Origin: Tethya wilhelma
Lineage: Eukaryota; Porifera; Demospongiae; Tethyida; Tethyidae
Direction: 5' to 3'
Assembly: GCA_964030475.1 (NCBI GenBank)
Contig: CAXIPT010000056.1
Location: 58,584-122,583 of the forward strand
Length of the DNA: 64,000 nt
The stretch's first letter is position 1, and the number at the start of each line of letters is the position of its first letter. A program made the position numbers and the translations under genes. Shown here piece by piece: positions 23,474 to 34,800 of the stretch. Under the pieces are notes generated by a model that had not been told where the DNA came from, did no database searches, and saw only the letters and a program-made list of their open reading frames with translations.

Positions 23474-24330
23474 CTATTTTGCATATCCACTCTTCTTTAG
23501 CCACATTTGTTGTGCATTATTGGTTGTGAGAACTTCTGGTGCTGATTCCAAGATTTGGAATCTTATATCAGTTCTATTGTGGTTGGTATTGTTTAAATGA
23601 TAACCTATTCCTGAAGTGTTGGACTGGAGGTGTTCACTGATTCTGTATTTGATTGATCTGGTTGTCATACCAGCCTTACAATTTTTGTGTGTGCACATTG
23701 CTAGGTAGGTAACATTTTTTGTGTTACAATCGTACTTTTCTTGCTTGTCTGGTAAGTTGATTGGGTGTTTGGTTTTGTTGTAAGTGCTTTCTGTGAATGA
23801 ATTTGTTACTAATGTTTTGCATGTTAGGCAATTGGGCTTGCATCTTTTGATTGGATTTTCAAGCTTTGTTTTGAAAAGGTTGAACGGGTAGTTGGTTTCT
23901 GTGTTTGTGTTTCTTAGGTTGGGATTTGTTTGTTGGGGTTTATCCTCTTTTGCCTGTTTGGTGTCATTTTCTGGTGACAGTGGTTCAAGTTTGGCTCTAG
24001 ATTTTTTACCTCTTGTTACTACAAGGGGGGGTTGGGGAAAGTTATTTTTAGATTGGGGTCCTTTTTTATTAGCTTCCAGTGTTTCCTTACTATTATTTTG
24101 ATTCTTTTGGTGTCGTCATTGTAGTTGGTAATGAACATTGCTTTTTATGTTTCTTTGATTTATTTTTTCGGGTTAAGGTGAGATGTCTGTTGTGGTGTTT
24201 TATTTTGTTGATTGTTGTTTTGGTTTCAGAGGATGAGTAGCCTCTCTCGATGAGTTTTTCTGCTAATTTCCTTTGCATTTCTATGAAGTTGTCTTTGTTT
24301 GAATTAGTTCTTAGGATCTTGTTGTTTCCC
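23474..24330 (-). pseudogene. Penelope-like element, C-terminal RT tail plus GIY-YIG-like domain
   Basis: Minus-strand frames read, in order, a helical RERGYSS-type block (about 24230), then (I)VRKHWKLIKKDPNLK and a PPLVVTRGKKSRAKL-type segment (about 24080-23990). Next is a zinc-binding CKPNCLTCKT (about 23835). Finally there is a GIY-YIG-like domain, NVTYLAMCTHKNCKAGMTTR with RISEHLQ and GIGYHLNNTNH, ending at a stop at 23474. The CxxxCxxC plus GIY-YIG arrangement is characteristic of Penelope-like retroelements. The second YIG tyrosine is not obvious here. A frameshift lies near 24110. The reverse transcriptase core is missing, so this is a 5'-truncated, dead copy. Homology is from memory of the motifs. 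Confidence 0.75.
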
Positions 24331-24816
24331 CTATCATGATTGCTTTTTTGGTTTCTTCTGGGTGATAATTTTGGCGAATGAAATATAGAAAGCGCATTAC
24401 ATCATATGGCGAAATTAGTATAGTAGCTTCGTTTTTCTTTCATCAAAGTAGATTTGACAAAGCTTTTCAGTCATGAAGCAAAGCAACAATCAAACTAACT
24501 GCTGAAAGCCTTTTTGCATAAACTAGTAGTGAAGCTTCTGGCAGTGTAAAAAAATACTGGAGGGGCTAATGCACTATGTAACCAAGCTTTCAAAAGCGAT
24601 ACTATTGTTTTATAGCCTTAGATACCCTGGACCTACGTAGCAAGTTTCAAACTTATTTCATGAAGGACTGTGGAGAAAACATTGTTCTAAACACTTCCAT
24701 TTGGATTGCTCTAGCGTGTATACGAATATTTATATTCGGGCAATAAATTTTGGCAGATTTAACTTTGTCGATTTGGAGAAATTCGCTAAAATAAACAAAA
24801 CTTTCCGGCTGTATGC
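24331..24816. other. no recognisable gene
   Basis: Sequence between the Penelope-like remnant and the next MITE. It is AT-rich with no exon-like run. Confidence 0.4.
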
Positions 24817-25105
24817 AAGGGGTAGTCACGACCATTCCGGCTGTATTAACACCTGCGACGGGGATCAGGATGCGATCAAGGGTTCAAAGCAACAAAAATT
24901 GGCCCCATCAAGGGTCAAGAAAGCTCTACCGCTCGCTTTCGATCAGGTCATTTGCTGCAAATAGCACGTTTTAGTGGGTCAAAGTTTAAATTTATCAAGA
25001 TCAAGGCCTTCCAAAGTAGTGAAATCAAGCCTAAAAATTGGACATATCAAATTTTGATCCTGGTCGCGGGTGTTAGTACAGCAGGTATGGTCGTGACCAC
25101 CCCTT
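24817..25105. mobile_element. MITE with about 50-bp inverted ends
   Basis: The left end AAGGGGTAGTCACGACCAT, with ATTAACACCTGCGAC further in, is mirrored at the right by ATGGTCGTGACCACCCCTT, with GTCGCGGGTGTTAGTAC further in. The 289-bp element has no coding capacity. Confidence 0.8.
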
Positions 25106-26641
25106 GGTATGGTATGTAGTATGATGTGTTATATTGTGTGTGTTAGATATTAGGTAAGATTTGGACAGAGTGAGCACATGTCACTAGCTAGTTGGGAATC
25201 GAATTGAATCAAAGTAAAGCTAAGCCAAGAGCATACATTGCATGGTGGCAGCGGTTGGTTTAAGACTCTTTAGTTGAAAGTATACAATTTTTGGAAAACC
25301 GACCAGATGTAGTAAAACTTTATTTGTAGTAATCGGCGATTGTAGTGTAATTCGCGACGCACGCGCGAAATTAATTTTTTTGCACCAATGGGGAGGGGCA
25401 CACCTTGACGAGCTGCAGACGTGATTTTACGGGTGGGGCTGCTTCTATTGCTGAGATATGAGCGCTTGAATGCAGCTATGTCAGCCATGGCTAGCTTCTC
25501 TCCTGTTAGTACACGGGATGCGTTGCCATGTTCATTGATAAATTATTCTGATAAGTACATGATGCAGCTGCTGCTTTGCATCTCACTATAATCTTGCATA
25601 TTTAATGTGCAACAAAAAACAATGCATTGTTCATGAACTAAACACTTCTAGCAGAAAGAAATCTCTTCCAGATGATCAGAAGATGGCCCACAGTGTTGCA
25701 GAATCACTGGGCTATGCCAGGAGCTGTTAATCTGTGCATAATAATGAATGAATGTATTGTACATTGTGTATAATAAATTTGCAATGAAATTTGTGGGTGA
25801 GAGAAGCTAAGCGCTTCTTATTATGTGCAATAAGTATTAGTTAAACTGTTTCCTACAGTTAGAATAGCTATAGATGCATGCATGAATATTGGGCGCTTAT
25901 TTCTGCGCCATTTATAGCTTAGTTACTCAGTTACAGCCCACCCGCTACATTATTCTACTTAGTAGACTTACTTACCTCGTTGGTGAATCCTCCTGGAAGG
26001 CTCCCTGGTCTTCTGTGTCTTTAAAAAGGCTCATAATTAAAGTAAGTTTTAACTAGCGCTTCAACAAACTTCATGCATATTCTGATACTACACTAAAATT
26101 GTACCACAAACATAAATTGTTCGCTGTGTCTACTGAACCGGCACCGGCATTAAAAAATTTCACCTTGTAGAACCGGAACCGGCGCTCGACTGCTCTTGAC
26201 ATTGGAAACCGGCATGGAGAACGGTAGCGGACCGCCCACGACATTGAAGCCGGCAACAACTCAGCTAGTGAAGTCTTAACCTCGTCCCCAGGCCCGCAAA
26301 GATTATTGACTACTATAGGTACATGTAACTAGGCTAAGCTGTGAGTCTATATAGCTGTTTAAAAAGACTTACTTGCAGTGAGCTTCAGTATAATTATAGC
26401 TGCATGAGGTCATGATAATGGTTATGACCATAGGTAATATAGACATAATAAAATTATTATAATATTATTAGAACAAGAAATGTTTAGAAATGACTCAAAT
26501 GATCACACACGGTCAAACAATGATTAAATGGCTGACTTGGGTTACATATAGATCTACATGTACATGTCGAAACTTTGACAAAGACAAAATGAATTCTAGA
26601 AATTACTGAAACAAAGTTACGCACTGAAAACTAATTAATAT
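25106..26641. other. no confirmed gene
   Basis: A 72-codon minus-strand frame (25488-25270, starting MADIAAFKRSYLSNRSS, very basic) is the only candidate and is unsupported. A CpG-rich word (CGCGACGCACGCGCG near 25355) lies inside it. The rest includes a CCGGCACCGGCATT/AATACCGG-type GC-rich patch near 26140-26250. I see no splice-consistent gene. Confidence 0.4.
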
Positions 26642-27021
26642 TCACTTGCTTCTGGCTGATGAATAACATGATCGGCAGAACCAGTTCTTGGTCTTGGGAT
26701 GCTTGGTGAGGCCCACACAAGCAAAATGAAACCACAGCAAACAACAATCACATGCAACAGAATCCTCACCAAGATCATGATCACAGATATTGCACTTCCA
26801 TTTCATCTTTTTAGCCTTTTGTTTGATCACTTGCTCACACACCATCCATCCATCATAAGTGAAGTACTTGCGGATCAAATTAATGTCCACATTCTCATCG
26901 GCTATGGCATCTGATACTTTCTCAGGTCGACACTCTACATGCTCTTCTTCAATCAAAACACTCTTTTTTAGTGCCAAGTCAGCAATCTTCTTGTCAACAA
27001 ACCAGGACAACATCACTGAAA

Positions 27022-27022
<1 letters not shown>

Positions 27023-27069
<47 letters not shown>
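27023..27069. repeat. (GT)n microsatellite in an intron
   Basis: Uninterrupted GT run just upstream (in gene orientation) of the PHD-exon acceptor of the ZSWIM-like gene. In sense orientation it is a CA-rich tract near the 3' splice site. Confidence 0.9.
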
Positions 27070-27074
<5 letters not shown>

Positions 27075-27369
27075 TATAGCAATCTAACCTTCTTCTTTTT
27101 TAGCAGTGTGGAGACGACTGAAGGTACATGGCTGCGACACATTCTTAGCGGTTGTTTTTTTTGCTTTCTTTGCTGGCAGTCCAATAGTTGTGAGATCATG
27201 GCCACGTGGTCTACCCCTCTTCTTTACATTAGGTGCAACTTTAATGCCTATATAAGTATAAAGTACAAACAAGTAACTAGAAATATACTGTATACTCACC
27301 ATTGCTTTTGAGTATACTCACCTAAAGTGGCATGCATGTCGGTACCAGTTTGACCTTTGTCAACCTCTT

Positions 27370-27655
27370 TCTGGCTGTTGCCTTGGGTCTGACCACCACC
27401 CTCTCTCTGCCGGCTGTTGTCTTGGGTCTGACCACCACCCTCTCTCTGCCGGCTGTTGTCTTGGGTCTGATCACCACCCGGCTGTTGTCTTGGGTCTGAT
27501 CACCACCCTCTCTCTGCCGGCTGTTGTCTTGGGTCTGATCACCACCCTCTCTCTGCCGGCTGTTGTCTTGGGTCTGACCACCACCCTCTCTCTGCTGGCT
27601 GTTGTCTTGGGTTTGACCACCACCCTCTCTCTGCCGGCTGTTGTCTTGGGTTTGA
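27370..27655 (-). repeat. 39-bp coding minisatellite (13-residue repeats)
   Basis: About seven copies of a 39-bp unit, CTCTCTGCCGGCTGTTGTCTT-like on the plus strand (given here as CTCTGCCGGCTGTTGTC). On the minus strand each encodes a GQTQDNSRQREGG-type unit. The copy near 27475 lacks 10 bp (CTCTCTCTGC), which shifts the frame within the array. A second unit frame, read through in +1, gives RPKTTAGRERVVV. The array sits between the SWIM exon and the AT-hook exon. Confidence 0.85.
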
Positions 27656-29825
27656 CCTTTGGTACCTTTGGTTTGTGATGAGGTTTCAGAATCAGTAGCT
27701 CTAGACACATCATCACCTTCACACTCAGAACTATTCATAGAGATATCTATGTCACCTATAAAAGCCATACAAATACCAATAATACAGTTATCCTTATAAT
27801 AATACACTCACATCATACATTATGAAAGTGAAACCTACTCTCAGTCAACTCCTTAAGACCAACTTCTTCACCGTTTTTCCAGTAGTCAATCAAATCCTTC
27901 ATTAGCCTGAGACGTCGATCAAATTGAGCTCTAGAAGCATAGCTAGCAACAGTAGCCAATTCGGATGAAAGAATTGAAGCTTTCCTAAACTTTTGATGTT
28001 GGCTTAGAGCACGGTGAGGCTTCTTGGAGGTGGTTAAGGTAACACTACCTTCCACAGAAAGAGATGTGAAAATTCTGTGTGTTGATCGGTAGTAACTAGT
28101 TGTCCACCTGTCTTTGCAGAGGTCAGGGTCATAAAGCGAGTGACCTAACTTAGAGCGTAAGGCAAAAATATGGCGAAATGGCAAGAGCATAGAGGTGAAA
28201 AATAAGCATTCACAAGAGGAGGTCGTAACATGCTTCTGTCCTTCGCTTGTGTCTACAACATAATCCTCATTTTCTTCTGTGATAGCAGACACTTTTGATG
28301 CAAGCTCAAGCTGCTTGTGTACATATGTAGCTGCATAGCTTGTTAGCAATCTCGAATACATACATTGAGGACTATCATCACGGTAAGGACTCACTTTCAC
28401 TTTTTGAAAGAGAAGGGCCGCTTTGTGATCACGCTCCGTTCTTAAGGCTGTCAAAATGATAAAGAACTTTTCCACAAATTCTTCTAACGAGCTGTGTCGA
28501 TTGACAACCTGCTTCAATTTGCCATTTATCGATTCCAAGCGGTTATTAGTAGAATTCAAGAAGTTTCCACTGCTGTACTTCATACCAAGGACCCATTCAT
28601 CTCTAATATCATGCCAATTTTCATCAAAGTAGCTTTTTACGATTTGTGGAGCACTTCCCTCGAATTCAGTGTATATATCCTGATATTCCGTTTCTGAGGT
28701 TGCATATGCCATTTTCTGTAACAACTCCAAGCTGTGAAGTCGTCCAGAAGTAATCCCCATTTTTTCGCAGCTGATTTCTCTCTTCATACTTCTTAGTGTA
28801 TGGAAAAGGCATATCAGGACTCTCACATTAGGAAGCTGTTCTTTGATAACATCGCGTTCACCGATATCTTTATCAGCCATTGTAACCCTCACTTGACCCC
28901 ACTCTGGGTTCAACTTCCAAACATCCAGCACATGCTGTCCCTGTCTTCTGAAACCAGCAAGCATGCTGCTACTATCTCACTTTGGCCATTGGAATCCTCT
29001 ACAAGCATCAAATAAACAGGGAGACCAAGTTCCAACAGTTTATATGTAGCGTCAATACATAACAGCTCTGGATAGGCTTTAAAGCACTCCTTCATCTGTT
29101 GATCTTGAAAGAAGATGCCCTTCAAATTCTTCTCATGATCTGATAATATTTCAACAGAAGCTCCTGGGCAAAAAAAACAAGGTATATGACAAGTATAACA
29201 ATATTATATTGAAACAGGAGAGTCTGACAGTGTTTTGCTATATAGGGAGTGTATAAGAGTGACATATATACAATCTGTCTCAACACAAATTGCCAAGGTA
29301 TACTTATGTACATACAGTTATGGTATATATACATGCATGCAGTCTGCATTCCAGCATTAACTCACCATAACGTGACATCAATGTTGGCATCAAGATCATT
29401 CCTACTTCTCCCCTGTTTTTCTGCACTAGCAATATTTGTCAGGTCTTTAAGAAGAATCACATTCCCAGTTTCTTCTACAAGTTTTTGTTGAAGAAGCTTC
29501 TTGTTTACTTTCATCCCTAATAGGTTAGCTGCTGTTTTTTTAGCATCTGCAGATAGACTACGTTGGCGTGGAAGATGTTTGAACAACTCCTATATGGAAG
29601 TGTGCATGTACATGTAGTGTGTGTAATCATAACAATCATAAGTGATGTGCCCTTTGCTATAAACAAGGTCAGCATACATAACAGATGCATGTAATAAATT
29701 GGAAAATGCATTATTGATGACACACCCGAGAAACTTCATGATTATGTTCCATTGACATACTGCATATCTCAAATGCAGAGCCATCTTTATCAATCTTCAG
29801 GGATATGTGTGACGGGCAGTTCTGC

Positions 29826-30079
29826 CTAAACGNGAGTGTTTGTGCAATGTCATACAAACTGTTTATAATAAATAATGTCAAAACAACAATGTTCAGTGAT
29901 GCAACTAACAATACAGGGCTTAAGGTTAGAAAGAGGTTTTGATATAGACACAGATATGCAACTACAAGGAAATAATGTAAAGTTACTGTACGTTGTAACA
30001 AACAGAAAGTATTACCTAGTAATTGTGTCTTTTTGTATTTATTTGGTTTTAATAGAATAACGACAATAATGGCAAACAC
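29826..30079. other. upstream part of the ZSWIM-like locus
   Basis: Contains one undetermined base (29832). The expected N-terminal half of the FAR1-like domain was not found here. A short TAAGGTTAGAAAGAGG-like patch resembles the repeats that follow. Confidence 0.35.
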
Positions 30080-30570
30080 AGATGCAATTATGATGGGAGA
30101 TATAATTATAGTAAAATCCTAAAGGCACACACAGATGGACTTAAACAGTTAAATAGCGCAATAGGGGGCAAATGTAAGAGAATACAACACATATGTAGAT
30201 GCACTGACACAGGTATAGTAGAGAAATATGATTACTAAAATGGATCAAGAATGGGAAACAATTGTAAGAGCACACAGAGATTGAAACTATTCTATAATAA
30301 AGATACACTTAAGGATGCAGTAATAGGAGTACTGTAAAAGGAACAAAATTTACAGTAAAATCAGGTTAACAAATGACAGCTGCTATGAGTAAATTATATT
30401 CTATGACAAGAATATAAGCACAAAAAGAGGCAATTGTAAGGGCACGCTCAGATGGAGAAACTATTCTAGAACACAGATATACTTGGGAATGCAGTAGGAG
30501 TACAACAGGGAACAAAAATACAGAGTGAATTAGTTTTTAGCAATGACAGGTGCACCTGCTCAAATAGCAC
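30080..30570. repeat. diverged tandem repeats of about 180 bp
   Basis: A block with CAATTGTAAG(A/G)GCAC, GAAACTATTCTA, GATATACTT, AATGCAGTA and GGAACAAAA in the same order occurs at about 30270-30350 and 30435-30520. A weaker third version is around 30120-30190. Non-coding and clearly diverged. Confidence 0.65.
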
Positions 30571-31794
30571 TAGAAGGATTGAACCACACTACAAACTTCA
30601 AAGGACTCTAATTACAACCTCAACGAAGTAGTAGAACGTATCTTGTTTGTATTAATGTGGTTTACCTGTAACAACAAGCACTTGACTTGACCTGACCTGA
30701 TTGCTGCTAGCTCAGTCGAATTCGTAAAACCGCGCCTGTCTTGAGTATTCCGTAATCTACCGTACACTATTGTACACTACAGCAGGCACCCTCAAAAATG
30801 GGTGTGTACAACAGTAGACTTAGCCCTTGAAAAGAGCATTTTCCCAAATTTCAAGCAAAGATATTTGCGCAATGCAAATGTTTGTTCCATTCACGTTGTA
30901 ACAGTTGCGTAGATAGGAACATGCAAAGCTGAAATATTGTAGTCTGGAGTCTCAGAATGGTCCAGTACTGATTTGCCCAAAATTCAAAAGCCATGCGAAA
31001 ATGAAGTAGGTCCTACACAGAGAACTTCATAACTCCAGAAGTACTAAGCTTGAATTCTACAGATTACACACAGTAATAGAAGTGCTGCGCTACATTTCTA
31101 TGTTTGTTAGACAGCAAAAAATGTGATGTCATGTAAGTGATGGTGCCAAAAACAAGTATTTTTCTGTTGAATATAAACAGCCTGTATAGTGATCGTACTT
31201 ACAGCAAACAACTTCTAACTAGCTGAATTAAAGATGAAAGCATCAAAGTTTACTTTGAACTAAGAGCTAAGGCCTCAGCATATCCAGTACTAATTTGCCC
31301 AAAATTCAAAGTTTGCCAATATTTTACAAAGACCCTGCTTTTAAATGCTTGATACTTACCTCAAGGTAGGCAAAAACACGCAAATTTGGTATCAACCAAG
31401 AGCGCTTGACCTTGAGCTTCAAGAAAACTCGAAGCTATAGCTTCTCCAAGTGTTAGAATTGACCTTTGACTGATTGAAAAAGCAGCTGGCTGTGTGCCAA
31501 ACCCTAGAGTCATGAATATCATTATCCCCCATATGCCCAATACAAAATCAAAATGTTCGATAAAATGTATGAATTTTTGCGGGCTTTCCGTAGACTGCTT
31601 AGATGAGTCAATATGACAATAGTTAGACATGTAAATATAACCATACAACTGTTAGTTGGTTTAACAAACAGTATTGTTGCATTGACATAATTCATTTGTA
31701 CAACTTTACCATATAGATAACATAATATTTGTCAAACTTTTATTAGAAACAACAGCAATCAAATATTTCCATTTGACACATCACTAAAACCTAG
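30571..31794. other. no recognisable gene; dispersed repeat traces
   Basis: Two TTTGCCCAAAATTCAAA words (about 30970 and 31295) suggest an internal duplication. The 31500-31600 segment (AAAATGTTCGATAAA and nearby) resembles 1470-1560 near the start of the window. I see no exon-like frames. Confidence 0.45.
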
Positions 31795-32700
31795 GAATTA
31801 CATTGTAATAATGAATAACTGATCTATTTGCACAATCATGCAAAAATTGATATTGTATAGTGAGTTATGCCATTGCAAAAAATGGAATGAAGATGTTTGC
31901 TTCCAGAGTCCAATGACTATTTTGCCAAATGGCTCTCATGTGTATGTCAGAGACTGTGTTTGTTTTAACCATCCTGGTCTAGGGGAAGTGACGTGTATTC
32001 GAGAATTTTTTTTTAAGTAAGCATTATATGCACCGTCAGACTCAGTACAATAATTTGTTTTACACACTAGCAGTGGGGATGTATATGTGAGAGCTGATGT
32101 ACTGGTAGATTATGATACATTCTGTATCCATTATCCTTCGTGTCCAAATACACTGGTGAAGTACGAAAAAGTGTCTCTACCGGTAGCTTCCATCCTTAGC
32201 TACAGTACCGGATGCAATTGTAAAATGGAACCCTGAAACTGGTACAGTGAAAGATGTATTATCAAAAGTATGTTAAGTCCATAATCATATGATCATGCAT
32301 GTATCTTATGATGTGTGGTCTTATATTTAGGATCTTCAAGCATACTTGTCACCTTGTCCTCTCAGAAACAAGGCTAATGGAAAAACAGTGGTCATACTTC
32401 CACTAATCCTCCATACTAATGATACTAGTGGAAACAGGTTAACATGTTACATGTTCAAGTATTGTTCTAAATGACCAGGACCAGGACCTGATTCAGAAGG
32501 CTTATTGATAAAAATTAGATAATAGATTATTCAGATCTAAGAAGTGGAACAAGTTTGACCTTTGGAAAATGCTCCTTGCTGGTTTGAACACTCAACTTAC
32601 CAACATTCACTTTGTTTGCTGTTCAAATAGACCTACTTTTTGGACATGGCTTATCCATTGGCTGATGAGATTAGGAATTGAGGTTTATAATAAATTCTAA
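31795..32700 (+). pseudogene. decayed second copy of the transposase-like gene, exons 6-9
   Basis: Matches 18430-19330 exon by exon. It contains KKWNEDVCFQSPMTILPNGS with HVYVRDCVCFNHPGLGEVT, then the YVRADVLVDYDTFCI exon, the exon with SPCPLRNKANGK, and part of the SKKWNKFDLW exon. Exons 10-16 are deleted: the sequence passes from exon 9 into the repeat arm at 32722. Frameshifts and small deletions are present. At the position of the TAG in the first copy this one keeps TGG (about 32227). Confidence 0.88.
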
Positions 32701-32721
32701 ATATCACACACTTCTATGCAT

Positions 32722-33809
32722 GGAAAGGGTCGTCGATTTGAGCTAATGAATTATTCATGAGTAATAGCTGCCATACGGGGAAGGCGCTTTTCGTCTTGTA
32801 TCTAGCGACTTAGCTAGAGAGACGAATAACCGATGCCAAAAGCGGTTAAAGACAAAGAAACCAAGTTTATTCATTCAAGATGAGCACCCTCAGAGAAAAA
32901 TGGGCGCAAGATAGAAGAATAAGAAGAAGAAAACAGAGAAAATTGGAGGTTTGGCATATTTTACCATGTTTTTGGGCTCATTAGAAAGAGAAAGAGCAAA
33001 ATATTAGCTCAAGAAGCCTTTTAGAGCCAAGCGCCAGGGTTATTCGCATGAATATTTGTATTGTGCTAATGGGCCATCCGTGCCATTCTTATGTACCCAG
33101 TACTACAGTACTGGGAATACCCTTTCAGGAGCAAAAAAATTGGGGGTTGGAAGTTCTTTAACTCCACCAAACTAGGCCCGGAACATTATTTATGCCAGTG
33201 TATAGAACAAACAGTATATTTTTTCACCCTCAAAAGAAATCATCTATTGTGCAAACAAAGATCGATCCTCAGCTACAAGTAGCTATACAATTGGATGTGG
33301 ACTGTGTAGAGACCACCACATCCTCGAAACTCACAGTAACACATGGTTCAGTGTCTAATATTCCCAGTACAGTAGTACGTACTTGGTACATAGGAATGGC
33401 ATGGATGGCCCATTAGCACAACACAAATATTCACGCGAATAACTCTGCAAAAACTGAGCACTAGGCACTAAATGGGTTCTTAAGCTATTATTTAGCTCTT
33501 TCTCTTTCCAAAAAGATGGCCTAAAACCATCACTAAAGTACCAAACTAAACATGCCAAACCTTCAATTTTCTCCATTTTTTCCTTCTTATTCTTTTATTC
33601 TTTTATGTTGATCAGAGACCACTCGCTTTCAGAAGCTGATTCTTGAACGAATAAACTTGGTTTCTTTGTCTTCAATTGCTATTGCCATCAGTTTTTTGTG
33701 TCTCTCGTTGAGTCGCTAGATACAAAGCAAAGAGTGCCTTCTCCATATGGCAGTCATTAATTTCTAAACTCATGCATTATTCATGACTAGCTAGTCTAAC
33801 GACCCTTTC
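32722..33809. mobile_element. palindromic (foldback) element with arms of about 400-450 bp
   Basis: The left arm 32722-33118 and right arm about 33360-33809 are inverted copies (GGAAAGGGTCG ... at the left, CGACCCTTTC at the right end). They surround 240 bp of unrelated sequence. The inner tips read ATGTACCCAGTACTACAGTA and its complement. A third, single arm is at 21790-22213. No transposase frame survives. Confidence 0.8.
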
Positions 33810-34103
33810 GATATTTGAGTGGGCGTTATTTGGAATCTATTGCAAGCATGCAGTGCCGCAAGTTCTGTTTCTGTCCTATCCTCTTTGTTCTTTATGTTCA
33901 GTTCTTCAGTAGAAAAGTTGTCTTTTGCTAACATGACACAAGTATAATGAACATAAATCATGCTTTCAACTTGGAGTTTCAGAGTTTTAGCTGTCTGCAA
34001 GGCATGTTCGACTGTGCAGACTGGTAGGTATGTAGGGCTGTAGGCAAGTTCTCTGCTCAGGCTAAAGACTAACAATTATTCGAAAAAATGGAACAAACAA
34101 GTA
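33810..34103. other. no confirmed gene
   Basis: A 94-codon minus-strand frame (34075-33791) has no recognised motif and overlaps the repeat arm. Otherwise I see nothing supportable. Confidence 0.35.
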
Positions 34104-34331
34104 CAAAAAACATTAGAAATGTAATGCAAACATAGGAATGGCCAAATCGTAAATAGTGAGCAAACAAAATAGGACTAAATGCATGGTTGTTAGATGGAGA
34201 GAGTTCATTCCGGTGTCTAAATGTCATTGAGCTCAGTAGGGATATGAACATAAGGTGACACAGTGAAATGAACTTTCTCAATATAACAACCAGGCATTCT
34301 TGCAGTTTGCATTACATTTCTAATGTTTTTG
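34104..34331. mobile_element. MITE family M1, short form (diverged)
   Basis: AAAAAACATTAGAAATGTAA at the left is mirrored by TTACATTTCTAATGTTTTT at the right, and AGGAATGGCCAAATCGTAAA follows the left end. Non-coding. Confidence 0.8.
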
Positions 34332-34399
34332 TACTTGTATATCTATGGATACACAGTTACAAACAGGCCACTGATATTAATCATAAATAACACATGCAT

Positions 34400-34800
34400 G
34401 GCATGTATCTGTACAACATACAATTATCTGCATCCTCTTCATCAATACTAAAACAATCATCAGTAGTTCTGGATCCATTTCCTCATCATCAAGATCATCA
34501 CAATCTGGATCCGGAGTCCAAGGCATTGGTCACAAGTAGACTTTGCCTTGGGTGGCTTGCTTAGTGCAGTTCATTATTTCTGGCTGGGTGATTCCTCAGT
34601 CTGCAGCTGTTTGGCTTGAGTAAGACACGAGACACTTTGCAAATATTATATGGCTGTTGCTTTTATAATGCCTGATGAGCTTGGACTCGAAGGAAACTCG
34701 ACTATGTATAAATTAACATGGACGTTTGTAGTTAATTAAAAATTTTATTAGCAATAATTATTTATAACAACTATAAATGAAAAATTACCTCTTTAGTAAT
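34400..34800 (-). pseudogene. decayed second copy of the transposase-like gene, exon 2
   Basis: The reverse complement matches 17370-17720: the finger-encoding start region, the GACTGCACTAAG(CAAGCC)-like middle and the Asp/Glu run. The exon 2 donor is here a normal GT (T|GTATGT at about 34421), which identifies the equivalent GC site in the first copy. The orientation is opposite to the exon 6-9 fragment at 31795-32700, so the second copy has been rearranged. Confidence 0.75.

Larger units (their letters stand above)
26642..29825 (-). pseudogene. ZSWIM/MULE-like gene: FAR1-like, DDE, SWIM, repeats, AT-hook, PHD
   Basis: Minus-strand exons: 29825-29726, 29589-29366, 29163-27839, 27755-27322, 27247-27089 and 27015-26642; the 5' start was not found. 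The first exon ends a FAR1-like DNA-binding block (EICSMSMEHNHEVS). The third exon has the Mutator-type core: LCIDATYKLLELGLPVYLM (Asp), then VTMADKDIGERDVIKE (Asp) and LFHTLRSMKRE. It also has a SWIM-type finger, SSCECLFFTSMLLPFRHIFA, in which the usual Cys before RHI is Phe. Then come an exon of 13-residue repeats, an AT-hook exon (KKRGRPRGHDL) and a PHD finger (CNICDHDLGED ... CRSC). The last three junctions are phase-consistent. It is damaged by a frameshift near 28915, a phase clash at the second/third exon junction and a 10-bp repeat deletion. This is a domesticated-MULE (ZSWIM3-like) architecture. It may be a young pseudogene or contain assembly errors. Confidence 0.78.

Noticed and set aside
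23892..24101. 69-codon hydrophobic plus-strand frame
   Set aside because: Antisense to the Penelope-like coding remnant, which explains the sequence better.
27370..27655. Regularly repeated units that could suggest a CRISPR array
   Set aside because: The units are contiguous without unique spacers, lie in a coding exon, and the genome is eukaryotic.
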